Shown: positions 8,693-16,050 of the stretch, one piece after another
Numbering within the stretch: the stretch's first letter is position 1
Layout of the letters: every line of letters begins with the position of its first letter
Origin: Nocardioides carbamazepini
GTDB taxonomy: Bacteria > Actinomycetota > Actinomycetes > Propionibacteriales > Nocardioidaceae
Direction: 5' to 3'
Assembly (NCBI RefSeq): GCF_024614185.1
Contig: NZ_JAHTLF010000018.1
Span: 965,821 to 1,029,820 of the forward strand
DNA length: 64,000 nt
Position numbers and translations under genes: made by a program
The notes under the pieces: generated by a model
Databases searched by the model: none
What the model was told of the DNA's origin: nothing
Seen by the model: the letters and a program-made list of their open reading frames with translations, nothing else

Positions 8693-9115
8693 ATGCCGCA
8701 GATCCAGCTCACCGTCCCCGAAGGTGCCCTCACCCCCGAGGGCGCCGCCGGAATCCAGTCCACCCTGGCCGCCACGCTGCTGAAGTGGGAAGGCGCCCCA
8801 GACAACGACTTCTTCAAGTCCCTCGCCTGGTCCTACCTTCACCAGCTGCCCGCGGGTACCCAGATCACTGCAGGCGACGACGACCCCCGCTTCCGCATCG
8901 ACGTCACCGTCCCAGCGGGCGCGCTGAACGACGAGCGCAAGGCCGGGCTGGCACGAGAGGCCACCGAGCAGGTCCTAGCCGCCGCCGGGCTCGGCCAGGA
9001 CCAGGCGCTGCGGGTATGGGTGCTGATCCACGAGCAGGCCGACGGCACCTGGGGCGCCGGAGGCCAGATCTTCCGCTACGCCGACCTCGTCGCCCTCGCC
9101 AAGGGCCAGGGCTGA
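8693..9115 (+). CDS. tautomerase-family protein, two fused 4-OT-like repeats
   Basis: The 140-residue protein begins MPQIQLTVPEGAL, giving an N-terminal Pro after Met removal, the catalytic base of the 4-oxalocrotonate tautomerase superfamily. A second similar unit begins near residue 63 (RIDVTVPAGALNDERKAGLAREATEQVLAAAGL) but lacks a Pro at the equivalent place. The length equals two 4-OT monomers, as in fused family members. It may isomerise an enol or unsaturated acid made in this pathway. It lies between the dehydrogenase and the thioesterase in one operon, and a GAGGAG ribosome binding site precedes the ATG. Confidence 0.75.
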   Translation: MPQIQLTVPEGALTPEGAAGIQSTLAATLLKWEGAPDNDFFKSLAWSYLHQLPAGTQITAGDDDPRFRIDVTVPAGALNDERKAGLAREATEQVLAAAGLGQDQALRVWVLIHEQADGTWGAGGQIFRYADLVALAKGQG

Positions 9116-9145
9116 CCAGCGGGAGCCGCACAGAGAGCTACCGCG

Positions 9146-10000
9146 ATGGGTGACAACGCGCTCTTTCGGCTGCTCGACAGCGACCTTCCCGCTGACGCCG
9201 GTGACGAACCGCGGGCGCGGATCGAGACCTTCGAGTCCACCGACGCGGTCCAGGGGCCGTGGGGGCCGATGCAGCACGGCGGCGCCATGGCCGGGCTGCT
9301 CGCCCGGGCGCTGGATCGCTGTGCCCCACGACCCGACACGCGGCTGGCCCGCATCACAATCGAGCTGCTCGGGCCGGTCCCGATCACCGAGCTCCGGGTC
9401 CATGCACGCATCGCGCGACCCGGTCGGCGAATCGAGCTGCTCGCGGCCGAACTGGAGGCCAGGCTGCCCGACGGCAACTGGCGCCGCTTCGCGGCCGGCT
9501 CCGCGTGGCGGCTGGCCTGCCAGGACACTAGCGATATGGCCAGGGACGCCGACGCCACCCGGCCCCTGCCTGGCCCGGAGACAGCAGGGCTGCTCGATCA
9601 GGTGCTCCCGGTGTCATGGCGTCAGGGCGGGTTCGTCGGCGCCCTGGACTGGCGGGTCTCACACCGCGGTGGCCCGCCAGGCGAGCCGACCTTGGCCTGG
9701 GCCAACCTGACTCGCGACCTGGTCGAAGGCGAGGCCGCCTCACCTCTCGAACGATTGATGGCGATCGCCGACACCGCCAACGGCGTCGGCGCACGCCTCG
9801 ACCCGCACCGCTTCCTGTTCCTCAATACCGAGCTGACCGTGCACCTACACCAGCCCCCCACCGGCCACTGGTTCGGGGTCGAGGCCGAGACCTCCGTCGG
9901 CTCCGACGGTATCGCCATCAGCAGTGCAGTCCTGCACTCGGAGACCGGTCCCGTCGGGCGGGTCGACCAAAGCGTCCTCGTTGAACGCCGCACCGCATGA
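9146..10000 (+). CDS. acyl-CoA thioesterase-like hotdog protein
   Basis: The 284-residue protein resembles the TesB/4HBT_3 group, with two tandem hotdog folds. The N-terminal repeat has QGPWGPMQHGGAMAGLLARAL followed by RLARITIELLGPVPITEL; the C-terminal repeat has LFLNTELTVHLHQPPTGHWFGVEAETSVGSDGIAISSAVLHSETGPVGRVDQSVLV. These enzymes hydrolyse acyl-CoA thioesters in the cytosol. The stop overlaps the next ATG by four bases, indicating translational coupling with the amidohydrolase. Substrate unknown; in this cluster it could release CoA from an acid intermediate. Confidence 0.85.
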   Translation: MGDNALFRLLDSDLPADAGDEPRARIETFESTDAVQGPWGPMQHGGAMAGLLARALDRCAPRPDTRLARITIELLGPVPITELRVHARIARPGRRIELLAAELEARLPDGNWRRFAAGSAWRLACQDTSDMARDADATRPLPGPETAGLLDQVLPVSWRQGGFVGALDWRVSHRGGPPGEPTLAWANLTRDLVEGEAASPLERLMAIADTANGVGARLDPHRFLFLNTELTVHLHQPPTGHWFGVEAETSVGSDGIAISSAVLHSETGPVGRVDQSVLVERRTA

Positions 10001-10938
10001 CCGCCCAACCCCCGCCCATCGACTTGGGGGCAAGCGGGCGCAGGCCCGAGGTCCGGGCGCCGGCCGATGAGGCCGAGCAGGTCCGAGACCGTCTGACCGG
10101 AGTCGGGCTGGAACAGATGATCGACATCCATACCCACTTCATGCCGAAGCCGATGCTGGACAAGGTGTGGGCCTACTTCGATCAGGTCGGTCCGCTCACC
10201 GGTCGCCCGTGGCCGATCGCGTACCGGCTTGATGAGGCCGAACGGTTGCATGTGCTGCGCTCCTTCGGTGTTCGCGCTTTCACCTCCCTTACCTACCCCC
10301 ACAGGCCCGGTATGGCGACGTGGCTCAACGACTGGTGTGCCAGCTTCGCCGCGGCGACGCCGGACTGCGTGCAGTCGGCCACGTTCTACCCCGAGCCCGG
10401 CGCGGCGGCGTACGTCGCGCAAGCCCTCGACCGCGGTGCCCGTGTGTTCAAGGCCCACGTCCAGGTCGGCGACTACGACCCCAACGACGCGCTGCTCGAC
10501 GACGTCTGGGGGCTGCTGCAGGAGTCTGCGACCCCCGTCGTCATTCACGGCGGGCATGGCCCTGCCCCGGGTAGGTTCACTGGCCCCAGCACGATCGCTA
10601 GGCTCCTTGCCCGTTTCCCCCGCCTCGTGCTTGTCGTCGCCCACCTCGGACTGCCCGACTACGCCGACTTCCTCGACCTCGCCGACAAGCACACCCAGGT
10701 CCACCTCGACACCACGATGGTCTTCACCGAGTTCACCGAACAGAGCAGCCCCTTCCCGCCGACCCAACGCAGCCGCCTCCTGGACATCAGCGAGCGGATC
10801 CTCTTCGGGAGCGACTACCCGAACATCCCCTACCCCTATCTCAGCGCCGTGGACGCGATCCTTGCCCTCGACCTCGGCGCCGCGTGGAACCGCAGTGTGC
10901 TGCACGACAACGCCGCTCGCCTGCTCCGGATCGCCTGA
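9997..10938 (+). CDS. amidohydrolase-family (PF04909-type) metal-dependent hydrolase or decarboxylase
   Basis: The 313-residue TIM-barrel protein has the metal motif DIHTHFMPKP near residue 44, His in VVIHGGHG, His in VVAHLGLPDYADF and the terminal Asp in LFGSDYPNIPYPY, the set seen in ACMSD-like amidohydrolases. Members hydrolyse or decarboxylate ring-cleavage and related intermediates. It is coupled to the thioesterase by an ATGA overlap and is followed by the carboxymuconolactone-decarboxylase-like gene. The first 40 residues are unusually polar and could be an overextended start: an ATG at about 10117 directly before DIHTHF would also give a complete domain. Confidence 0.87.
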   Translation: MTAQPPPIDLGASGRRPEVRAPADEAEQVRDRLTGVGLEQMIDIHTHFMPKPMLDKVWAYFDQVGPLTGRPWPIAYRLDEAERLHVLRSFGVRAFTSLTYPHRPGMATWLNDWCASFAAATPDCVQSATFYPEPGAAAYVAQALDRGARVFKAHVQVGDYDPNDALLDDVWGLLQESATPVVIHGGHGPAPGRFTGPSTIARLLARFPRLVLVVAHLGLPDYADFLDLADKHTQVHLDTTMVFTEFTEQSSPFPPTQRSRLLDISERILFGSDYPNIPYPYLSAVDAILALDLGAAWNRSVLHDNAARLLRIA

Positions 10939-10973
10939 CCTCTACCCTGTTGCCGACCTGCGAGGAGCGACCC

Positions 10974-11564
10974 ATGCCCAACTTTCGACTCCCCGAGCTA
11001 CCAGACTCCTCGCGCGAGCTGCTCGAACGCGTCGTGCCGCCACCGAACCGACCACCTCTGCTGTACCTCGCGATGGCCGCGAACACCGAGATCCTGCGTC
11101 AGTACGTCGAAGGCCCGATCCTGAGTCTGCGTGGACTGCTGCACACCGGACAGCTCAGCCCCGGCGACCGCGAGCTGGTCATCCTGCGCGTCACCGCCCG
11201 CCGTGGCGCCGAGCACGGATGGGGTGTGCACGTCGCGTACTTCGGCAAGACATCCGGTCTCGCCCCGAGCCAGGTCGAAGCCACCGCCACCGACGCCGAG
11301 CCGACACCTCCCTGGTCAGCACGGCAGTCCGCGACCATCGCCTTGGCCGACGCCGTGGCCGACGTCCGGGCCCTGACCAATGAGCAGCAGCGCCAGATCG
11401 ACGACGCCCTCGACGACGCCGAACGCGTGGAGATCCTCGCCGTCGCCTCGCAGTACCTTGGCATCTCCGCGATCTGCAACGTCCTCGCGATCCCGACCGA
11501 GCCGGGAGCGCCGAAGATGCCGCAGCCCACCCCGCTCCGAGCCCAGGAACCGAGAACATCGTGA
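10974..11564 (+). CDS. carboxymuconolactone decarboxylase-family protein (no CxxC)
   Basis: The 196-residue AhpD-like helical protein has the conserved block GDRELVILRVTARRGAEHGWGVHVAYF and a C-terminal half with DDAERVEILAVASQYLGISAICNVLA. It lacks the CxxC of peroxidase-type AhpD, so a decarboxylase or lyase-like role is more likely. ATG 10974 is chosen because a GAGGAG ribosome binding site sits at 10962-10967. It is the fifth gene of the dehydrogenase operon, and its stop overlaps the GTG of the next gene. Confidence 0.85.
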   Translation: MPNFRLPELPDSSRELLERVVPPPNRPPLLYLAMAANTEILRQYVEGPILSLRGLLHTGQLSPGDRELVILRVTARRGAEHGWGVHVAYFGKTSGLAPSQVEATATDAEPTPPWSARQSATIALADAVADVRALTNEQQRQIDDALDDAERVEILAVASQYLGISAICNVLAIPTEPGAPKMPQPTPLRAQEPRTS

Positions 11565-12025
11565 ACAAGGCAGCTGACCGCCGCCTCAACGCCTTGCGTG
11601 GCACGGATCTCGATGATCTACACAGGGCCGGGGTGTGCCCCGCCCCCGGCGAGCTCGCGGGCACCATGGACGGCGCGGTCCTGACCGGAAGCCTTGCCCT
11701 CGTTGGGGTCCGATCACTCGGAATCTGGCGCGGCAAGATCTTCGATGAACAGGCAGGCGAGGTGAGTGGCATCAACCGCCTCGGAATCGGCCCGGTCGAG
11801 GTCCGCCGCTACCGATTCACCGCCCGCCGAGCCACGTCGCTGTTCTCCGACCGCGAGGTCCTGTGCCTGGACCATGACTCACCGGAGAACCCAGACCGCA
11901 TCAGGCGCTTCCACGACGAGCTCGTGCGCATCGAGCCCGGCCTCTATCTCGCGACATCCCACTGCAGGTACGGCCAGGAATTGCGTCTCCTCGCCTACTT
12001 CGCGCTCGCAGCACCGTCCTCTTGA
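11561..12025 (+). CDS. hypothetical protein, last gene of the dehydrogenase operon
   Basis: The 154-residue protein starts at GTG 11561, overlapping the previous stop. I do not recognise the family with certainty. The central part (GVRSLGIWRGKIFDEQAGEVSGINRLGIGPVEVRRYRF) has an alternating-strand pattern with a GIWRGK motif suggestive of a small beta-barrel ligand-binding fold such as GXWXG/DUF4334 proteins, but this is weak. No signal peptide or membrane segment. Operon position suggests a role in the same catabolic route. Confidence 0.7.
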   Translation: MNKAADRRLNALRGTDLDDLHRAGVCPAPGELAGTMDGAVLTGSLALVGVRSLGIWRGKIFDEQAGEVSGINRLGIGPVEVRRYRFTARRATSLFSDREVLCLDHDSPENPDRIRRFHDELVRIEPGLYLATSHCRYGQELRLLAYFALAAPSS

Positions 12026-12491
12026 GGAACCACCAACGGGATCGCCGCAGTTCGCCAGTCATGAGCGACCACCGGCGTCCCGCAAGACCCGTCCGGCATG
12101 ATTCCCGGCGACCCTCCCTCATTCGGCGCAGCAGTGCGCGCGCCTACTTTGACGACTTCGTTCCAGCTATTGCTTTCCGTCAAGGTGCGTTGCGGAAGGC
12201 TCGTCAATCCTGGCTGCAACTCGACACTGTTGTCGAGGGGCAGGGAATCGTGACAACTGGCTGTCACGGTCAAGATCGACAGGTCCGGTGGACAAGCCGT
12301 CGAGACGAGGGTGTGAAGACACCCGACGTCAGGGGCGGGACGGGGACCCATGGCGGGAAGGGCACGGGTTCAACCCGCCTCGCCGGAGCCGTGCCCCATG
12401 GCGTGCCGTCCCCGTGTTGCGTCGTCCTCCGAGTCGGCACCGAGGTCGACCGGACGGACGACCTCGGGCGTGGTGAGGCCGTTTCCAGCAA
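12026..12491. other. non-coding interval containing repeat copy B
   Basis: These 466 bases separate the catabolic operon from the convergent HxlR gene. They contain repeat copy B. Open frames here have arginine-rich, low-complexity products without ribosome binding sites, so I call no gene. Confidence 0.6.
12148..12281 (+). repeat. repeat copy B (diverged copy of 3581-3719)
   Basis: It shares with copy A the blocks TTTGACG, GCGGAAGG.TCGTCAATC, GCTGCA.CTCGACA and TGACAACTGGC.GTCA..GTCAAGATC. The central hairpin is shorter: CTCGACA (12220-12226), a 4-nt loop, then TGTCGAG (12231-12237). The orientation is the same as copy A, 8.6 kb away. Confidence 0.65.
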
Positions 12492-12836
12492 TCAGCCGAC
12501 CGGGTCGCGGGCGTCGAGGAGGTCGTCCCAGTGTTCGGAAGCCCACGCGCACCACACCTCGAGTTGGGCCAGGAGGCTCTCGCCCAGCGGCGTCAGCGCG
12601 TAGGTCACCGAACGTCCAACAGCCGAACGTGACACGAAGCCGTCACGTTCCAGGCGCCGCAGGGACGTGGTCAGCGCCTTCGCGCTCGCCCTGATCGGTA
12701 CCCGGAGCTCGGAGAAGCGACGAGGCCCCTCCTCGAGGCAACGGATGACCAGCGGGGCCCACTTGTCAGCCATGCGGAGCGGGAGCAGGGTCGACGGGCA
12801 GATCTCATCGAACATGTCGGCTCGCAACGGCGTCAT
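12492..12836 (-). CDS. HxlR-family transcriptional regulator
   Basis: The 114-residue winged-helix protein begins MTPLRADMFDEICPSTLLPLRMADKWAPLVI and has the family core EGPRRFSELRVPIRASAKALTTSLRRLERDGFVSRS and VTYALTPLGESLLAQLEVWCAWASEHW. The single Cys13 matches the redox-sensitive Cys position of many HxlR proteins. ATG 12836 is used because an upstream extension would reach into the start of the divergent gene. It is divergent from, and probably controls, the NAD(P)-binding reductase-like gene at 12890. Confidence 0.9.
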   Translation of the reverse strand: MTPLRADMFDEICPSTLLPLRMADKWAPLVIRCLEEGPRRFSELRVPIRASAKALTTSLRRLERDGFVSRSAVGRSVTYALTPLGESLLAQLEVWCAWASEHWDDLLDARDPVG

Positions 12837-12889
12837 GGCGCCACTGTAGGTATCCGGTCGGTAACCGACGGTCGATCTAGCCTCACCCC

Positions 12890-13516
12890 ATGGCAGCAAC
12901 GAAGAGGATCGTGGTGATCGGGGCCCGCGGGCGCGCGGGGAGCGCCGCAGTGGCCGAGGCAGTGGCCCGAGGCCACGAAGTCACCGCGGTGGTGCGAGAC
13001 CCAGCAGGGTACGAGGCCCCGGCGGACGTGACGGTGAGGGCCGGTGACATCACCGACCCCGCGACGCTGGCCGCTGCGGTCAGCGGTCAGGACGCCGTGA
13101 TCGCCGCCGTCTACGACGCGGCCAGCGACCCAGCAGTCTTCCTTCCCGCCGCCGCACAGGGACTGGCTGAGGTCGTGAGGAGTGCCCGGCTGGTCTGGGT
13201 CGGCCTCGCGGCGCTGCTCCCGGACGCGACCGGGACACCGCTCATGGACACCTTCGAGTACCCGCAGGAGTACCGCTCGTTCTATCTGAGCCACCTCGCC
13301 GCCCTCGACGTACTGCGCGCGTCGGGCCTCGGCTGGGTGGCGATCAGCCCGAGCGGCGACTTCGATCATGGCGGCGCACCTACTGGCGGATACCAGTTGG
13401 CTCCCGGTGACGCCGCTGCGCGGATCACGTATGCCGACCACGCCATCGCCCTCGTCGACGAGGCAGTGGACGCGTCGCACCACCAGACTCATCTGGGGGT
13501 GGTCGCTCAGGCGTGA
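12890..13516 (+). CDS. NAD(P)-binding NmrA/YwnB-like oxidoreductase
   Basis: The 208-residue atypical short-chain dehydrogenase has the nucleotide-binding motif VVIGARGRAGSAAVAEAVARGHEVTAVVRDP and then VRAGDITDPATLAAAVSGQDAVIAA, followed by LDVLRASGLGWVAISPSG. This is the pattern of NAD(P)H-binding YwnB/NmrA-like proteins, which often act as quinone or flavin reductase relatives or redox sensors. The family is commonly paired with a divergent HxlR regulator, as here, suggesting an electrophile- or redox-responsive unit. Confidence 0.88.
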   Translation: MAATKRIVVIGARGRAGSAAVAEAVARGHEVTAVVRDPAGYEAPADVTVRAGDITDPATLAAAVSGQDAVIAAVYDAASDPAVFLPAAAQGLAEVVRSARLVWVGLAALLPDATGTPLMDTFEYPQEYRSFYLSHLAALDVLRASGLGWVAISPSGDFDHGGAPTGGYQLAPGDAAARITYADHAIALVDEAVDASHHQTHLGVVAQA

Positions 13517-13598
13517 CGGGCAGGAACGTACGCCGCGTCGTTTGACGAACCCGTCACGCACGTCGACCCGCTCAGCGGCGCGCTGCGGCCCACCGGAA

Positions 13599-13635
13599 GT
13601 TGGGATCGGTAGCTGGGGCGAGGGGATGGACTCCC
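13599..13635 (+). promoter_or_regulatory. putative alternative-sigma promoter shared with 19785-19821
   Basis: GTTGGGATCGGTAGC, 11 bases, GATG, one base, ACTCCC occurs about 45 bases before the lipoprotein start. The same two blocks with the same spacing occur before the membrane-protein pair at 19862. GGGATC to GATG spans 17 bases, as in ECF-type promoters. Confidence 0.5.
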
Positions 13636-13680
13636 TGCATGACGACGCCACTCGGGCGACGTAGTGAGAAGGGACAACCC

Positions 13681-14250
13681 ATGAAGCTCAAGAACCTCCT
13701 GACCGCTGGCATCGCCGTCCTCGCTCTGGCCGGCACGATGACCGCCTGCTCCGAGGACGAGGGCGACACCACGACCGACTCCACCAGCCAGGGCAGCACC
13801 GAGGACTCCGGGTCGAAGGACGAGGCACCGGTGGACGAGGCGGACGAGGGCGACGCCGCGGTGGACGAGGGCGACACGAGCGTCAGCTCCGGCGGCGACA
13901 CCTCGGTCAAGGTCGAGGGCAAGGACCTCGAGGGCCTCGACCTCAGCACCGTCACGTGCGTCAGGCAGGGCGGCAAGATCACCATCGCCAGCGGGGCGGC
14001 CGGCGGTCAGCAGGGCCTCGGCATCGTGCTGACCGACGAGGACGCACCCAAGGTGGAGGCGTTCTCGATGGTGGTCGACGGCACCGCGCTCGCGGTCTCC
14101 TCGATGGGTGGCATGGAGGTCGGCTCCGCCGAGGTCAGCGTCGACGGTGACACCTACACGCTCACCGGCGAGGCGGCCGGTGCCGACATGACGGACCCGA
14201 CCGGCGAGATGATCACCAAGGCGTTCGAGATCACGATCAGCTGCACGTGA
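13681..14250 (+). CDS. LpqH-like (19-kDa antigen family) lipoprotein
   Basis: The 189-residue precursor begins MKLKNLLTAGIAVLALAGTMTACSED: a basic N-terminus, hydrophobic core and lipobox MTAC, so Cys23 should be lipidated. Residues 24-75 are a low-complexity acidic Ser/Thr/Asp/Glu linker. The C-terminal domain (VKVEGKDLEGLDLSTVTCVRQGGKITIASG ... VLTDEDAPKVEAFSM ... KAFEITISCT) matches the mycobacterial 19-kDa lipoprotein family, with two Cys that likely form a disulfide. It should be anchored on the outer face of the membrane. ATG 13681 is preceded by GAAGGG at an ideal distance. A strong hairpin follows the gene. Confidence 0.9.
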   Translation: MKLKNLLTAGIAVLALAGTMTACSEDEGDTTTDSTSQGSTEDSGSKDEAPVDEADEGDAAVDEGDTSVSSGGDTSVKVEGKDLEGLDLSTVTCVRQGGKITIASGAAGGQQGLGIVLTDEDAPKVEAFSMVVDGTALAVSSMGGMEVGSAEVSVDGDTYTLTGEAAGADMTDPTGEMITKAFEITISCT

Positions 14251-14274
14251 TCGCGCCGCCCCTTCCGGCGCAGC

Positions 14275-14315
14275 CCTCCCCGGCACCGTGGCCCACGGTC
14301 GCGATGCCGGGGAGG
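14275..14315 (+). terminator. hairpin terminator after the lipoprotein gene
   Basis: A perfect 11-bp stem (CCTCCCCGGCA at 14275-14285, TGCCGGGGAGG at 14305-14315) encloses a second palindrome CCGTGGCCCACGG (14286-14298). It is followed by TCGCCGTTTTCG, a weak T tract. Confidence 0.7.
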
Positions 14316-14346
14316 TCGCCGTTTTCGCGACCCATAGGTTGGAGCC

Positions 14347-16050
14347 ATGCGTGCTGACCTGGATCGGGCCCGGCAGCTGGCCTTCGCAGGCAACGAGGAG
14401 GCCGCCCACGCCCTGCTGATGCCGCTCGTGCCGACGATCGAGGAGGCCGATCGCGACGACTGGATGTCCGCGGTGTTCGCCCAGCTCGGCGAGATCTTCC
14501 TGGTCCGCACCGCCCACGACCGGGCCGCCGACTGTGCCCGCCAGCTCGACCACGTCCTCACGCAGTACGCCGCCATCCTGGCCGGCACCCACCCCGACCC
14601 GCCTGCCGAGCTCACGCTGACGGTCCCGCAGATCGAGTCCATGATCGAGCAGTACGCCGGGTGGCCCCCCTATCTGGAGTCCGGCCTGGCCGCGGCCCGG
14701 GGCGATCACGACGGGGCCCGCGCCGCCCTGGCCGCACTGGACGCCGTACCGATGACCGGGCACGTGCGCGAGCGCCGGCACCTGATGGCCCATGCGCGAA
14801 TCCGGTGCGCCGACGCACTGTGCGAGGACGACCGGTATGCCGCCGCGATCCCCTTGTGGGAGGAGGTGATCGCCGTGGTGGAGGAGGCCCTCGACGAGTC
14901 GGGCGAGTCGGGCGCGGGCGAGTCGGGCGAGTCGGGCGACGACGACCTCTGGGGCGATCGCCTGCTGGTGAGCGCGGGTCTGGGCTACGGCCGCTTCTGT
15001 GTCGAGACCGGCCGCCTCGCCGAGGCCGAGCCCTGGCTGCGCCGGGCCGGGGCGCGCGCCGAGGCCCGCGGATGGCGCCTGGACGCCGCCCGCGCCCAGC
15101 TGGAGCGCGGGATCATCCGGTGGACCGACGGCGACCTGATCGCCGCCGACCAGCTGTACGTCGAGTGCTACCCGGTGATCGCCGAGCACGCGCGCGCCCA
15201 CGAGGTGTCGCGCGTCTGGTACCAGCGCGGGCTGGTCGCGCTGGCGTGCGGCCGCCTGGACATGGTCGAACAGTGGTGGGACGAGGCGGAGCGGCACTGG
15301 CGCGAGGTCGACAAGTCGCTCCAGGTGCATCGGCTGTTGCTGCAGCGCAGCTGGGCGCCGATCTTCCGCAGCGACTTCCCGGCGGCCGTCGAGTACCTCG
15401 CCCAGGCACGCGAGGTCCTCGACGGGTGGCCGCGCAGCACGTGGGTGCAGTACGCCCGGCTCGACTTCCAGCTCGGCATGGTGTGGCGCGCTGATGCCCT
15501 GGCCGACCTGGGGTTCGACCCCCAGGGCGAGCTCGCCGTCTACTCCTCGCGCCCGGGGTCGCGGATGCACCGGCGCGCCATGGGCAAGCTGGAGCAGGCA
15601 GCGGAGCTGATCGTCCCGGCCGCGCTGGCCGTCGACGCCGAACGGCACGCCATCGCGGACCCGGCGGCCCGCGCGCGGTGGGCCACCAGCATCTCCGCGC
15701 CGATGTACGCCGGCGCGTTCGCCATCGCACACGCGTGGGAGAACACCGCCCTCATCGCCGAGCTGATCGAGCACCACGCGGTCCGTGGCGCCTTCGACAC
15801 CGCCGAGCCTGAGCACGGCGGACCCGTCCCGGGGACCACCGACCTGCCCTTCGCCGTCCTCCCGGAGCACCCGGGAGGCACGCTGAGCGTGTCCAGGACA
15901 TCGGTCTCGTTGACCCGGATCGGCCCGGCGCCCGCGTTGCAGATGGACCCCGGCGCGCCGCCGATCCTGCGCCGCTACCGCGACCTCGCCACGTCCCGCT
16001 ACGGCCGCACCATCACGACCGACGAGCCGATGTGGCGGACCTGGCCATGA
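14347..16050 (+). CDS. TPR-like helical-repeat protein, first gene of the CHAT operon
   Basis: The 567-residue soluble protein is built of repeating helix pairs (GNEEAAHALLMPLVP, DRAADCARQLDHVLTQYAAIL, RLAEAEPWLRRAGARAEARGW, DLIAADQLYVECYPVIAEHAR, GRLDMVEQWWDEAERHWREVD), the style of tetratricopeptide repeats. Residues about 183-200 contain a tandem ESG/GESG low-complexity linker encoded by repeated GAGTCGGGC. The C-terminal 70 residues are not repeat-like and may be a separate small domain. The stop overlaps the ATG of the CHAT peptidase gene, so both are co-translated. In known CHAT systems, TPR modules act as sensors or scaffolds for the peptidase; that role is inferred here. Confidence 0.8.
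   Translation: MRADLDRARQLAFAGNEEAAHALLMPLVPTIEEADRDDWMSAVFAQLGEIFLVRTAHDRAADCARQLDHVLTQYAAILAGTHPDPPAELTLTVPQIESMIEQYAGWPPYLESGLAAARGDHDGARAALAALDAVPMTGHVRERRHLMAHARIRCADALCEDDRYAAAIPLWEEVIAVVEEALDESGESGAGESGESGDDDLWGDRLLVSAGLGYGRFCVETGRLAEAEPWLRRAGARAEARGWRLDAARAQLERGIIRWTDGDLIAADQLYVECYPVIAEHARAHEVSRVWYQRGLVALACGRLDMVEQWWDEAERHWREVDKSLQVHRLLLQRSWAPIFRSDFPAAVEYLAQAREVLDGWPRSTWVQYARLDFQLGMVWRADALADLGFDPQGELAVYSSRPGSRMHRRAMGKLEQAAELIVPAALAVDAERHAIADPAARARWATSISAPMYAGAFAIAHAWENTALIAELIEHHAVRGAFDTAEPEHGGPVPGTTDLPFAVLPEHPGGTLSVSRTSVSLTRIGPAPALQMDPGAPPILRRYRDLATSRYGRTITTDEPMWRTWP

Noticed and set aside
12022..12603. Plus-strand frame covering repeat B
   Set aside because: Product lacks any recognisable pattern, passes through the hairpin and ends antisense to the HxlR gene.
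13507..15870. Long open frame on the minus strand (about 787 codons)
   Set aside because: It is antisense to the lipoprotein and TPR-like genes. Its product is Arg/Gly/His-rich without domain features, as expected in high-GC DNA opposite real genes.
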